The position numbers were made by a program, and so were the translations under genes. Shown here piece after piece: positions 45,281 through 54,189 of a stretch of 54,241 bases of DNA. The stretch is from the NCBI GenBank assembly GCA_030154105.1, contig JASKKP010000011.1, forward strand, positions 1-54,241, written 5' to 3'. The notes beneath the pieces are model-generated. The model had not been told where the DNA came from. It did not search any database and was given only the letters and a program-made list of their open reading frames with translations. The stretch is from Bacillota bacterium. Its GTDB lineage: Bacteria > Bacillota > DTU030 > DUMP01. Every line of letters starts with the position of its first letter. Within the stretch, counting starts at the first letter, position 1.

Positions 45281-45835
45281 TTATTTCACACCGGGTGCCA
45301 TCTTCCGCATCAAGTCGTTCAGGTCCCTGGTAAAAGTGGAAACTGGTTTGCCGGCGCGGATTCCTTCCGCAATCTTGCGGATACGGGCGACGGAAGCGGC
45401 ATCTGTAGCCACCGCCACCCCCGTAAACCTGGGCTCCGCCCGCCTTAGCCGAGTAGCGATCTCGTTTTTCACTCCGGCCGCATCCCCTTGGCCGCGCGGC
45501 ACGTCGCTTTTTAGTTCGGCCCCCACCAGGGCAGTGGTGCCCGTGAGAGCCACCCAAGCCCGCCGCACGCCGGGAACCTTCTCCGCCTCGGCAGCCAACT
45601 TATCCTGCAATCTGGCAACATCGGCCGGCTGCGTAGGCATGGGCTGGCGGGCAGGCGCAGGAGCAGGAGTCGTTCTTGGAGTAGGTGCAGGAGAAGGCGC
45701 ATTCTCCGAAGGAGTAGGCGTATTCGGAGCCGGCGAGGGCAAAGGTTTACGGGCCGGCGCGCGGCAACCGGCCAGAAGCGCCATGGTCAGAAGCACCAAC
45801 AACCAAACGAGGAAACTCTTTCCCCTTTTTCTCAT
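45281..45835 (-). CDS. YhcN/YlaJ family sporulation lipoprotein
   Basis: 184 aa. N-terminal lipoprotein signal (VLLTMALLAGC), a Pro/Ala/Thr-rich linker (residues ~25-75) and a C-terminal YhcN/YlaJ domain: KLAAEAEKVPGVRRAWVALTGTTALVGAEL, then RRAEPRFTGVAVATDAASVARIRKIAEGI. These are forespore or spore-membrane lipoproteins with roles in germination. ATG at 45835 is 7 nt after GGAGGT; GTG at 45844 is too close. Confidence 0.87.
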   Translation of the reverse strand: MRKRGKSFLVWLLVLLTMALLAGCRAPARKPLPSPAPNTPTPSENAPSPAPTPRTTPAPAPARQPMPTQPADVARLQDKLAAEAEKVPGVRRAWVALTGTTALVGAELKSDVPRGQGDAAGVKNEIATRLRRAEPRFTGVAVATDAASVARIRKIAEGIRAGKPVSTFTRDLNDLMRKMAPGVK

Positions 45836-45934
45836 TTCCTTCACCTCCCCTCTAGGTACAAGGCTTTCCTCGTTTTTATTGTTGCTGGTTGCCCGGAAAG
45901 TATCCCAAAAAAGAATCCCAGGCCTGGCCTGGGC

Positions 45935-47395
45935 TTACTCTTTAACCACCCGTAACCTAGTTAAACCTCCGTCTTGGGGTCCCTGGATGCGATAACCATT
46001 CCTTTTCATTAGCTCAATATGCTCAATTATTTCGGGCGTAACCTCCTCGCCGGGGCAGAGGATGGGAATGCCGGGCGGGTAGCAGGTTACCGTCTCCGTG
46101 CTGATGCGCCCGCGGGCCTGAGCGAGCGGAACGCTCTCCGCCGGGGCAAAGAAGGCCTCGCGCGGCGTCAAGAGCTGGCGCGGTTGGGGCGGGAGCGCGG
46201 GAGGGAGTTCCGCCCGCGGTTTCTTCCCCGCCTGCTCCCGCACCAGCTCGCCCAGCGCCCGGAGCAGGTGATCCACGTCCTCTTCGGTGTTCCCCGGGCC
46301 GACGATGAACAGCACGTTGTAAAGGTCGGAAAGCTCAACCTGGATGCGGTGCCGGTAGCGCAGATAAAGCTCCACCTGCTGGCCGGTAAGCCCCAACCCT
46401 TTTACTGAGACCGTCACCTTGGTAGGATCGAGGCCGTCTACGCCGGGCCGGCCGACGTACTCCTCGCCAAAAGTGCGGAGCCCCGGCAGCCGGCGCACGC
46501 CGCGCCGCAGCCGTTCGGCCAGCTCGATAGTGCGCGTAAGGAGGGCGTGCCCTTCTTCCACCATCTGCAGGCGGGCCAGGTCCAGCGCCATAAGAAGCAA
46601 GTACGAGGCGCTGGTGCTCAGGAGCACCGCCAGCACCGCCTGCAGCCGCCCGCGGTCTATGCGTTCCCCCTTAACATGCAGCCAGGAGCTCTGGGTAAGG
46701 CTGCACAGGATCTTGTGCGCCCCCTGGGCTACAGCATCTGCCCCCTGGGTGAGAGCACCGGGAGGCAGGGCCTCGTGAAAGTAAAAGTGGGGTCCATGGG
46801 CCTCATCGATGAGAAGCGGGAGCCCCCTGGCATGGGCCAAATCCGCAATGGGGCCGAGGTTGCAAGCCGTGCCGTAATAGGTGGGGTTGATGAGGAAGAC
46901 GGCGCGGGCAGCGGGGTGGGCGTCCAAGGCGGCGGCAACCTGCTCCCGGGTTACGCCCAGGGCGATGCCCAACTCCGGGTCTACCTCCGGAGAAACGAAG
47001 ACCGGGCGGGCGCCGCTCAAAATCACGCCGGAGACCATGGATTTGTGCATGTTGCGGGGAACAATGATTTCATCGCCCGGGTTGCAGGTGCCCAGAATAA
47101 GGGCCTGCAGTCCGGAAGAAGTGCCGTTAATGAGAAAATAGCTGGCATCGGCTCCGTAAGCGCAGGCGAGGAGTTCTTGGGCCTCCCGGATGACGCCGGT
47201 GGGCTGGAGGAGGTCGTCCATGCCCTCAACGCCGGTTATATCGAGCTCGAATAGCCGGCGTCCTAGGATCTCCAACGCTTTTTTCGAAATGCCCGCGCCA
47301 CCTTTGTGGCCGGGCATATGAAAGCGCGTCACTTTTTCGGCCGCATAGCTGGCCACCGCTTCGGCCAGCGGGGCACGGTTAAGGTCGTCTTTCAC
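45935..47395 (-). CDS. Orn/Lys/Arg decarboxylase, small Firmicutes type
   Basis: 486 aa PLP enzyme of fold type I. FHMPGHKGGAGISKKAL, INGTSSGLQALILGTCNPGDEIIVPRNMHKS, INPTYYGTACNLGPIA, LIDEAHGPHFYFHEALP, and the PLP-lysine in VAQGAHKILCSLTQSSWLHV. The C-terminal LTPREAFFAPAESVPL...TVTCYPPGIPILCPGEEVT is characteristic. Substrate (Arg, Lys or Orn) cannot be decided. GTG at 47395 is 10 nt after AGGAG. Overlaps the end of the CofE-like gene. Confidence 0.93.
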   Translation of the reverse strand: MKDDLNRAPLAEAVASYAAEKVTRFHMPGHKGGAGISKKALEILGRRLFELDITGVEGMDDLLQPTGVIREAQELLACAYGADASYFLINGTSSGLQALILGTCNPGDEIIVPRNMHKSMVSGVILSGARPVFVSPEVDPELGIALGVTREQVAAALDAHPAARAVFLINPTYYGTACNLGPIADLAHARGLPLLIDEAHGPHFYFHEALPPGALTQGADAVAQGAHKILCSLTQSSWLHVKGERIDRGRLQAVLAVLLSTSASYLLLMALDLARLQMVEEGHALLTRTIELAERLRRGVRRLPGLRTFGEEYVGRPGVDGLDPTKVTVSVKGLGLTGQQVELYLRYRHRIQVELSDLYNVLFIVGPGNTEEDVDHLLRALGELVREQAGKKPRAELPPALPPQPRQLLTPREAFFAPAESVPLAQARGRISTETVTCYPPGIPILCPGEEVTPEIIEHIELMKRNGYRIQGPQDGGLTRLRVVKE

Positions 47396-48050
47396 GCTTA
47401 GCTTCACTCCTTTTGAGCTGAGTACGGTAGTCTTTTACCAAAGTAAGCGGCGTTTGCTGCTCATAATTACCACACGGGTTGTCGGAGAGGAGGGCGGGAA
47501 TCAGGCGGCGGGGAACACCGCAGGATGCCCCAACCACGTCCACCTTGCCCAGGTCGTTGGCATCCACGATTACGGCATCCACACCCAACCGGTCCGCGAT
47601 AGCCTGGGCGACCTGATCGGCATGGCGCGGTCCCAGCACGATATAGGAATGGAAAGGAGGCATGGTGCCGGCCACATCGTCGATGAGCGCCACCGGCAGC
47701 CCCGCTACGCGGTAGAAGAAACCCGGTTTGCGTAAGACGCGTCCCAGTGCCCCCGCGCCGGCCGCCAGCAGCACGCGCCACGTACCCACCTCCCGCATGG
47801 CCAGCTGCATGGTGGCGGGAGAAGTCAGGCTTCCGTGGCGCTTCGTGTAGCGGCAGAGGAAGCGGGCCAGGTATCCCGCCTTGACCTCTTCCGGGCGGTA
47901 AAGGCGGCCCTGCGTTATGGCCACCACGCTTTCGGCCACGACGATAAGATCGCCCGGTTCCGCCAGCCGTCCCGCGTAACGCTCGGCCACTTGGACGATG
48001 TCGTCTTTCTCCGTGATGAGGTGCGTCCTAAGAGGTATTTTCACCACCAT
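47379..48050 (-). CDS. CofE-like (F420-0:gamma-glutamyl ligase fold) protein
   Basis: 223 aa. KIPLRTHLITEKDDIVQVAERYAGRL, EPGDLIVVAESVVAITQGR and later ALIDDVAGTMPPFHS, VDAVIVDANDLGKVDVVGAS match the CofE-type ligase fold. No F420 biosynthesis gene is nearby and most Firmicutes do not make F420, so another gamma-glutamyl or amide ligation is likely. ATG at 48050 is 8 nt after GGAGGT. Overlaps the start of the amino-acid decarboxylase by 17 nt, suggesting linked function. Confidence 0.8.
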   Translation of the reverse strand: MVVKIPLRTHLITEKDDIVQVAERYAGRLAEPGDLIVVAESVVAITQGRLYRPEEVKAGYLARFLCRYTKRHGSLTSPATMQLAMREVGTWRVLLAAGAGALGRVLRKPGFFYRVAGLPVALIDDVAGTMPPFHSYIVLGPRHADQVAQAIADRLGVDAVIVDANDLGKVDVVGASCGVPRRLIPALLSDNPCGNYEQQTPLTLVKDYRTQLKRSEAKRERRP

Positions 48051-48107
48051 CCGCCTCACCTCCTCTCGCCCGCATGCTATGTATGTTGGTTGCTTTTGGT
48101 GCTTGAC

Positions 48108-48180
48108 TCACTCGGCGTTTGGCAGTTGGCTTTTGGCGGTTGGCTGTCGGCTTTTGGCTTGGGGCTCTTGGCCATCGTCT
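48108..48180 (+). repeat. Degenerate TTGGC-type tandem repeat
   Basis: The word TTGGC/TTTGGC/GTTGGC recurs every 7-12 nt from about 48118 to 48173 (GGCGTTTGGC, AGTTGGCTTTTGGC, GGTTGGCTGTCGGC, TTTTGGCTTGGGG). The complementary word GCCAA appears again at 48256-48295. Non-coding; origin unknown. Confidence 0.6.
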
Positions 48181-48227
48181 GCCGGAGTTTCAACCTTTCC
48201 ACTTAAGCGATGGTTGGCGCCCAAGAA

Positions 48228-48265
48228 AAAAGCGTTTGGCGCTTTTTTACCTAAGCGCCAAACGC
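48228..48265. terminator. Nested inverted repeat / terminator after glnA
   Basis: AAAAAGCG-TTTG-GCGCTTTTTT can fold as a small terminator in either direction. Alternatively GCGTTTGGCGCTT (48232-48244) pairs perfectly over 13 bp with AAGCGCCAAACGC (48253-48265). The two folds exclude each other. Confidence 0.65.
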
Positions 48266-48302
48266 CCATTGCCAATAGGTTATACCTAAACGCCAACCGC
48301 CA

Positions 48303-49637
48303 CTAGAACAGGTTCAGGTACTGGTCCAGCTCCCACTGGTGTACCTGGGTGCGGTAGAGGTTCCACTCAATTTGTTTGGCATCGATGAAGCGCTTGAACA
48401 CGTGGTCTCCGAGAGCTTCTTTGATTACGTCGTCCTTCTTCAGGCACTCCAGCGCTTCGCCCAAGTCCGCCGGTAGGCTGGGGATGCCCATCTCCAGGCG
48501 CTCTTCCTCCGTTAGGTCGTAGATGTTGGTGTTGACCGGCTCCGGCGGCATGAGGCCCCTCTTGATACCGTCCAGGCCGGCCTTGAGGATGACCGCCATG
48601 GCCAGGTACGGGTTGCAAGACGGGTCGGGGCTTCTGAGTTCTAGGCGGGTACCAACACCGCGGCGCGCCGGCACACGGATGAGCGGGCTCCGGTTGCGCA
48701 GCGACCAGGCGATGTACACCGGGGCTTCGTAGCCGGTTACCAGCCGCTTGTAGGAGTTCACCAGCGGGTTGGTAATCGCGGTGAAACCACGGGCGTGCTC
48801 CATAAGCCCGGCCAGGAAGTTTAAGGCCGTCGTGCTCAGCTCGTACTTGCCCTTGGGATCGTAGAAGGTGTTCACGCCGTCCTTAAAGAGCGAGGTGTGG
48901 CAGTGCATGCCCGAGCCGGGGATGCCGTAAATGGGTTTGGGCATGAAGGTAGCGTGGAGGTTATGCTCCTTGGCGATGATCCGCACTACGTAGCGGAAGG
49001 TGGCGATGTTGTCGGCCGTGGTCAAAGCGTCGGCGTATTTGAAGTCGATCTCGTGCTGGCCCGGGCCCACTTCGTGGTGGGAGGCCTCAACCTCAAAACC
49101 CATCTGTTCGAGCGCCAGCACCATGTCCTGCCGCGCATGTTCGCCCAAGTCGATGGGCGCCAGATCGAAATAGCTGGCCTGGTCCATGGTGATGGTAGTC
49201 GGCCGCCCCTTCTCGTCGCGCTCGAAGAGGTAAAACTCCGGCTCTGGTCCCACATTCATAGTGTAACCGAGCTCGGCCGCCTCGGCCATAACGCGCTTTA
49301 GCACGTAACGCGGGTCTCCCGCAAAGGGCGTGCCGTCGGGGTTGTAGACGTCGCAGATAAGGCGCGCCGTGCGTACGCCGTTCCCGTTTTGCCAAGGCAG
49401 GATGACGAAGGTGGAGGGATCGGGCTTGAGGTTCATATCCGACTCGTTGATGCGGACGAAACCTTCAATGGAGGAACCGTCGAACTGAATCTCGCCGTTT
49501 AGGGCCTTTTCCAGTTGGCTAAAAGGAATGGCCACGTTCTTGGTCGTCCCCAGGATGTCGGTGATTTGCAAGAAGATGGTCTCGATCTTCTCGTCCTTAG
49601 CGATTTTCAGGACATCAGACTCAGTGAGTTTACGCAT
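48303..49637 (-). CDS. glnA: Glutamine synthetase, type I
   Basis: 444 aa GSI-alpha enzyme making glutamine from glutamate, ammonia and [84 protein letters not shown] and [19 protein letters not shown] with [10 protein letters not shown] are all present. The adenylylation-site region of GSI-beta is absent, consistent with feedback plus GlnR control. ATG at 49637 follows GGGGAGGAAG. Confidence 0.97.
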   Translation of the reverse strand: MRKLTESDVLKIAKDEKIETIFLQITDILGTTKNVAIPFSQLEKALNGEIQFDGSSIEGFVRINESDMNLKPDPSTFVILPWQNGNGVRTARLICDVYNPDGTPFAGDPRYVLKRVMAEAAELGYTMNVGPEPEFYLFERDEKGRPTTITMDQASYFDLAPIDLGEHARQDMVLALEQMGFEVEASHHEVGPGQHEIDFKYADALTTADNIATFRYVVRIIAKEHNLHATFMPKPIYGIPGSGMHCHTSLFKDGVNTFYDPKGKYELSTTALNFLAGLMEHARGFTAITNPLVNSYKRLVTGYEAPVYIAWSLRNRSPLIRVPARRGVGTRLELRSPDPSCNPYLAMAVILKAGLDGIKRGLMPPEPVNTNIYDLTEEERLEMGIPSLPADLGEALECLKKDDVIKEALGDHVFKRFIDAKQIEWNLYRTQVHQWELDQYLNLF

Positions 49638-49688
49638 GCTTCTTCCTCCCCGTCGTCTAAGTGCCCCAGGGGTGAACCGGGGCCTCAT

Positions 49689-50132
49689 TTAACGCGCATG
49701 GCGCCCGAAATCGGCATTCCGGTTCACCCGCTCCTGCTGCCGTACCAACTCTGTGGCCTTGGTCCGGCCGGGCGAAGGTGTGTTCGTTCGCGATTCGGAG
49801 AGAATAACCGAACGGCCCGCCTGCCCGGCGGCGCGGAAGTAAACCTCGGCATCTTCGTACGGCAGGCTGGTGTGCCGGGCCGGTGGTTTCTCTCCCCGGC
49901 GACTGAAAAGGGCTTTAATCGTCTTGATGGTGAACCCCTCGGCCAGAAGATCCCTGATCTCCTTAAGCCGTTCAACCTCCCAGGGCGAGTATAGGCGTTG
50001 GTGGCCAGCCGTTCTGGCCGGGATAACCAGTCCCGTCTCTTCATAGTAGCGAATTTGCCTGTCGGTAAGACCTGTCAGCTGCCGGACTACCCCGATTGGA
50101 TAGACTGGTGTGTGCTGGTCGACGTCACCCAC
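49689..50132 (-). CDS. glnR: MerR-family nitrogen regulator, GlnR type
   Basis: 147 aa. PVYPIGVVRQLTGLTDRQIRYYEETGLVIPARTAGHQRLYS is the winged-HTH of the GlnR/TnrA branch, followed by a short helix and a basic C-terminal tail of the kind that senses feedback-inhibited GlnA. GTG at 50132 follows GGAGGG. The gene is 51 nt upstream of glnA, the conserved glnRA arrangement. Confidence 0.9.
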   Translation of the reverse strand: MGDVDQHTPVYPIGVVRQLTGLTDRQIRYYEETGLVIPARTAGHQRLYSPWEVERLKEIRDLLAEGFTIKTIKALFSRRGEKPPARHTSLPYEDAEVYFRAAGQAGRSVILSESRTNTPSPGRTKATELVRQQERVNRNADFGRHAR

Positions 50133-50164
50133 GCGTATCCCTCCCTGGACTATGTGAGGTTTTC

Positions 50165-50180
50165 TTACAGCGCGCTGTAA
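50165..50180. promoter_or_regulatory. Perfect 16-bp palindrome, probable GlnR operator
   Basis: TTACAGCGCGCTGTAA, ~20 nt downstream of the predicted glnR transcript start. Half-sites TTACA/TGTAA are those of the GlnR box but arranged in the inverse orientation (TnACA-N6-TGTnA). Confidence 0.6.
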
Positions 50181-50198
50181 CCTCTTAAACATGGCCTT

Positions 50199-50228
50199 AT
50201 TATAACTCCTGTTCCTCTGCTCAGACAA
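50199..50228 (-). promoter_or_regulatory. Promoter of glnR-glnA
   Basis: On the minus strand TTGTCT (50228-50223), 18-nt spacer, TATAAT (50204-50199). Confidence 0.75.
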
Positions 50229-50382
50229 GGTTTTATGTCAGGTATCCTGCCGAACATTTTAAGATTTTTTCCGGTCCGTTGCCACCTTCCCCGCGCCTTT
50301 GGCGCCGTCCCTCGCGCACGGCCGGCAGTTTTCGGCCTGTGCGGGAATAAGTATGTAGTAAAAAACCCCGGGGGTGACACGG

Positions 50383-51285
50383 ATGGTGCCCACTCCCCTC
50401 CTAGTCAACCTGCGCAGCCATCTATCGCAGGCCGGCGACACTCACCTCATGGCAGGTTCCCTCTTGGTTTTCGAGTTCCTAGGACCTCCCCAGCTCTCCG
50501 CCCGCGAAGACGGCCCGCACCTTATCCTCACTTTCTCGCCTGCGGCCCTCAACATGCCCGCCGGCACTTACAGCGTCTACGATTCGCTGGTCAACACGGT
50601 GCTCGTCCGGGAAGAAGGAAACGCGGTGGTTGTGTCAATAGAGCGAGATTTGAGCAGCCCCTGGGAAGTGAAGGCCGAAGAAGGGCTGCTGTGCCGCTTT
50701 ACCCTGTACCTCGATCCCCGCCCCCTTTTCCCCCTCTTCGCCGGCAAAATCGTTCTCCTCGACCCTTGGGCCCGGCCGCGCGCCTTCAGCCCCACCCGTC
50801 TGCCGGAAGGGGTACCCACCCGGGACATCGCCGGCCGTTTAGGCCGGCTTCTCACCGGGGCGGGCGCCCGGCCGCACCTTACAAAGGGCGGCTCCCTCCC
50901 TGCCCTCACGCCGCAGGCCATTCGCGCCGGGCAGCCCTGTGACGCCGTCCTCGGCATCGCTACTACCTATGCGCCGCGGCACCCGCGTTCTGGTTTTGCC
51001 GTGCGGCGGCGCCCGGGGGATGCTGAAAGTCTCCGCCTGGCCCGGCTTATCGCCCAGGAGATCGTCAGGAAACTCCCCTTGCCTCTTCTGGCCGAGGACG
51101 AAACGAAAGACCGGCTTATCCGCGACCTTCCCGCCCCAGGGGCCGTGGTGGAGGTAGGGTGCCTGTCGCACCGCGTGGACGAGGGACTCCTCCGGGACAT
51201 CGACTTTAAGCAGAAGGTGGCGCAGACGCTCTTTAACGCCCTGAAACATTTCTTCGCCGGCGCCGCTCCTCGGGCAATAGAGTAA
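50383..51285 (+). CDS. Amidase_3-fold protein with degenerate active site and AMIN-like N-terminal domain
   Basis: 300 aa, no signal peptide. Residues ~20-112 form a beta-rich AMIN-like domain. Residues ~120-296 align with N-acetylmuramoyl-L-alanine amidase (Amidase_3): GKIVLLDPWARP replaces the IvlDPGHGG zinc-histidine motif, GIATTYAPRHPRSGFAV replaces SiHaNa...G, while the C-terminal GAVVEVGCLSHRVDEGLL retains the catalytic-glutamate strand. Two zinc histidines are thus missing. Either it is an inactive regulator/binding protein or it has a new activity. ATG at 50383 follows GGGGGTGA. Confidence 0.7.
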   Translation: MVPTPLLVNLRSHLSQAGDTHLMAGSLLVFEFLGPPQLSAREDGPHLILTFSPAALNMPAGTYSVYDSLVNTVLVREEGNAVVVSIERDLSSPWEVKAEEGLLCRFTLYLDPRPLFPLFAGKIVLLDPWARPRAFSPTRLPEGVPTRDIAGRLGRLLTGAGARPHLTKGGSLPALTPQAIRAGQPCDAVLGIATTYAPRHPRSGFAVRRRPGDAESLRLARLIAQEIVRKLPLPLLAEDETKDRLIRDLPAPGAVVEVGCLSHRVDEGLLRDIDFKQKVAQTLFNALKHFFAGAAPRAIE

Positions 51286-51356
51286 GAGGTGGCAGCCAGC
51301 CCCCTCCTTCGGCGGATACGTGTCTTTGCCAGGCACGGAATGAAATCCGTCCCTCA

Positions 51357-52385
51357 TTACCAGTCAGTTCTTGTCTCCATCCGCACGTTAGGCAGGTTAA
51401 CTTCGCCAACGTAGTTAGTGGCCATGATTCTTGCAACTTCGGCAGGATCCTTTGTACGTCCCAGGGCCCACATCACTTTTGTTACCAGCGCCTCGGTGGT
51501 CATGTCGTAACCGGGGATAACACCTGCCTTAAGCGTCTTCTGTCCAACCTCATATATGGTCAAGTCCGAACCACCATAAAGGCATTGAGTGGTAACTACA
51601 GTAACAATACCCGCGTCTACAAATTCTTGTATTTTAGCCAGAAGGTTTCGGCCCCGAAAAGGAATGCCGCCGGCACCGAAACTTTCGATAACTACTCCCT
51701 TGTAGCCGCACGACCTAACGGCGTCGAAAACCTTGGGGTCCGTACCAGGAAAAAGCTTCAGCAAAAACACATCTGGACAATAACGGTTGTCGAAAGGGAA
51801 TTTCACTTCAGAAGTCATTACCGCTCCCTGACCGTAGTTTATTCTGCCGCCTCGAACGGTGCCGACCAATGGGTAGTTGATGCTGGCAAAGGCACTAAAA
51901 CTCTTTGTGTGAAGCTTAGATGCCCGGCACCCTTTGATTATCTTTCCACCGAAAACGACAAAAACACCAGCCAATTTGGAACTCGCCACGGTAAACGCAT
52001 CCCGAACGTTTTTTCTTGCGTCGGTGCCCTTAAAATGCATAGGCAACTGAGCGCCTGTAAGCACAACCGGTTTCTCCAGTGTTCCCAACATGAAGCTTAA
52101 GGCAGACGCCGTGTAGGCCATAGTGTCCGTTCCGTGGGCAATAACTACCCCATCATATTCTTTTAGGGCTTGGTGTACGGTAGAAGAAATAGTCGCCCAA
52201 TCCTCAGGCTGCATGTTAGAACTGTCAACATTCATCAACATCTTGGCGCTAATGCTGACCCTGGAGCTTTTCTTAAGTTCGGGTACCGCTTCCAAAAGTT
52301 CTTCGGCAGTAAGGGTAGGAGCAAGGCCATCCTTACCTGGAGACGAAGCAATGGTACCGCCCGTGCTTAAGAAACAGATCTTCAT
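51357..52385 (-). CDS. L-asparaginase, type I-like
   Basis: 342 aa. Both catalytic threonines are clear: STGGTIASSPG (first Thr) and IAHGTDTMAYTASALSFML (second Thr-Asp pair); also VVLTGAQLPMHFKGTDARKNV, and a C-terminal ESFGAGGIPFRG. No signal peptide, so cytosolic. Start ATG behind GGGGGGAAG. Follows the unrecognised gene at 52449-53678 and a symporter fragment on the same strand; likely cleaves imported asparagine or a related amide. Confidence 0.93.
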   Translation of the reverse strand: MKICFLSTGGTIASSPGKDGLAPTLTAEELLEAVPELKKSSRVSISAKMLMNVDSSNMQPEDWATISSTVHQALKEYDGVVIAHGTDTMAYTASALSFMLGTLEKPVVLTGAQLPMHFKGTDARKNVRDAFTVASSKLAGVFVVFGGKIIKGCRASKLHTKSFSAFASINYPLVGTVRGGRINYGQGAVMTSEVKFPFDNRYCPDVFLLKLFPGTDPKVFDAVRSCGYKGVVIESFGAGGIPFRGRNLLAKIQEFVDAGIVTVVTTQCLYGGSDLTIYEVGQKTLKAGVIPGYDMTTEALVTKVMWALGRTKDPAEVARIMATNYVGEVNLPNVRMETRTDW

Positions 52386-52448
52386 CAGTTTCTTCCCCCC
52401 GCAAATAAGTGTGGCAGCTACCGGGTCCCTCTAATTCGAGGCGATGGA

Positions 52449-53678
52449 TTATAATATCCTCTTCCAGTCGTAGTCATCCCAAGAGTACTTTCTGGCCAGT
52501 TCTTCTCGCGCAGCATCGAGGACCTTTGACAGTTTCTGGACCGCCAGCATCACGACGTCAAGGTAATTTTCCACATCTTGTGGCAGAAGTTGCGGTATTT
52601 TCCACCAATCCTTCTCAGAAAGCGTAACCAGAAGAGAAAGAACGGCCGACGTCCCAGGAACCAGGCCGGCGCCCCTGACCACTTCGTGAAGCGGGTTAGA
52701 CATAAAAGTTATGCCCCCGGCATCCTGGCTGACAATTACGGCCAGCTCAGCGATCAAAGCAACCTTGTCTTTGGCCAACTCCGCCTTCTGAAGCTTTTCA
52801 CCGATCTCTACGATACGTCGCCCAAGGGCTGCCGTGGCCCGTCTGAGCGCATCTCTGCTTTGCGGGAGCACATCTTTTGAGTAAAGGAAGGGAAGCCCTA
52901 GCTCCCTCGCCGCCTGGGCTAAGCAGGCGGCGACAGTGGTGTTGTCCACCTCCTCTTGAGCACGGATCCAAAAAGTGTTTGTTTCTACCGTCTCGGACAC
53001 TTTGGGCACAAACATCTTTCCCTCAATTACAATGGTGGGAAGAGAGGGGAGAGAGAGGCTACGCATCAATTCTCTTTTGGCCCCGAGCGCCACATTGCCC
53101 TCGAGGTCTTCGTTCGGCCCCAACCCGCCTTCTCCGGCATTAACCACAGCCAACAGAGAAACAGGGATACCTTCAATCTCAACAACCGTCCCCAGCACGC
53201 GTCCGGCCGTGCCCGGCAGATCTTCGGGAACAACATGCACGCTTTCCGGGTACTTCCGCACGAACGTATCCACCAGGGCTCGAGCAATGGCCGTCTGGAA
53301 GGCCACCGGCGTCTCGGTCACCCCCTGACTGTACATGCGGCCGAAGGAGGAAACGGCTATACTCTGCGTAAAGACAGCATCTTTACCAACAGCTGCCCGC
53401 ATCAGAGCCGCTTCACTAGGTGTGAGGCCCCTGCGGCTGGCGGCCGTACCGGTGCCGCCATCCTCCGTCACCACCGTTACCGCTCCCCGTGCTATGTCAC
53501 ACTCCACCGCCCTTATGTGAGAGTTTACCGGCAGAGCCCTCTTCAGGAGGCTTGTCGCTACGGCAAACCCTCCTGAGTCGTCTTGAACAAAACCCATGTG
53601 GCTATGCACATGCCCTACGCCTACGTGGCCAATAATCCCGATCACGCCAGAAGGCTTATTGCTTTTTCTTACTTCCAA
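52449..53678 (-). CDS. Unrecognised conserved-looking protein with His-rich glycine loop
   Basis: 409 aa from TTG 53678, 7 nt after GGAGGT; not assigned to a family. The N terminus holds GIIGHVGVGHVHSHMGFVQD (four His, four Gly), which could bind a metal or phosphate. Further conserved-looking segments are VVTEDGGTGTAASRRGLTP, VVNAGEGGLGPNEDLEGNV, and a helical C-terminal third ending in KYSWDDYDWKRIL. No signal peptide or membrane helix. Sits between a symporter gene and asparaginase on the same strand, so an amino-acid-related catabolic role is a guess from context. Confidence 0.7.
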   Translation of the reverse strand: MEVRKSNKPSGVIGIIGHVGVGHVHSHMGFVQDDSGGFAVATSLLKRALPVNSHIRAVECDIARGAVTVVTEDGGTGTAASRRGLTPSEAALMRAAVGKDAVFTQSIAVSSFGRMYSQGVTETPVAFQTAIARALVDTFVRKYPESVHVVPEDLPGTAGRVLGTVVEIEGIPVSLLAVVNAGEGGLGPNEDLEGNVALGAKRELMRSLSLPSLPTIVIEGKMFVPKVSETVETNTFWIRAQEEVDNTTVAACLAQAARELGLPFLYSKDVLPQSRDALRRATAALGRRIVEIGEKLQKAELAKDKVALIAELAVIVSQDAGGITFMSNPLHEVVRGAGLVPGTSAVLSLLVTLSEKDWWKIPQLLPQDVENYLDVVMLAVQKLSKVLDAAREELARKYSWDDYDWKRIL

Positions 53679-53844
53679 TGTCCTCACCTCCAAACCATCT
53701 CTAGAGCCCGGCAGGACCTTTGTAGCTTATCAACGGACTTCCCAAACAAAGTGAGGCGAATCCTGTTCGGCAAATGTAGCTTCCTTTGTTTGCGACTGCC
53801 GACCCAGGATCCGCCTCCGCTCCATTTCTTCATATTGAGGAAAC

Positions 53845-54189
53845 CTATCTTCGTTCGAAGATCGGCTTCGGCTTGTCGAAAGTCTCACGGTCAAGCTCGC
53901 CAAGGCGGGCCGCCGTATAGACCATACCCACAGTATCCCCCGTTACGTTCAGCATTGTATTTGGCATGTCGATTAGTACGTACACACCTGCTATCCAGGG
54001 AACAATGTCGAGCGGCAGTCCCATAATTTGCAGCAGAACCGCCGACATCATGATGCCTCCACCAGGCACGCCAGCCACCCCGGCCGCCATGATGACGCCG
54101 AGAAAACAGATGGTTATTAGATTGAGGGTCTTGCATAATTCTTTTACCGAAGGGCAAGAGACAGTAGGACAAGGTAATGTGCAGAGTCG
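53845..54189 (-). pseudogene. C-terminal fragment of a dicarboxylate/amino-acid:cation symporter (DAACS)
   Basis: The frame reads TLNLITICFLGVIMAAGVAGVPGGGIMMS, then PLDIVPWIAGVYVLIDMPNTMLNVTGDTVGMVYTA, the last two re-entrant/transmembrane elements of the GltPh/GltT family including the Asp/Asn ligand helix (DMPNTMLNVTGD). An in-frame TGA lies at 54192-54190, and none of the three frames between there and the window end resembles the expected NMDGTA segment. Either a broken gene or poor sequence at the window edge. Confidence 0.65.
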
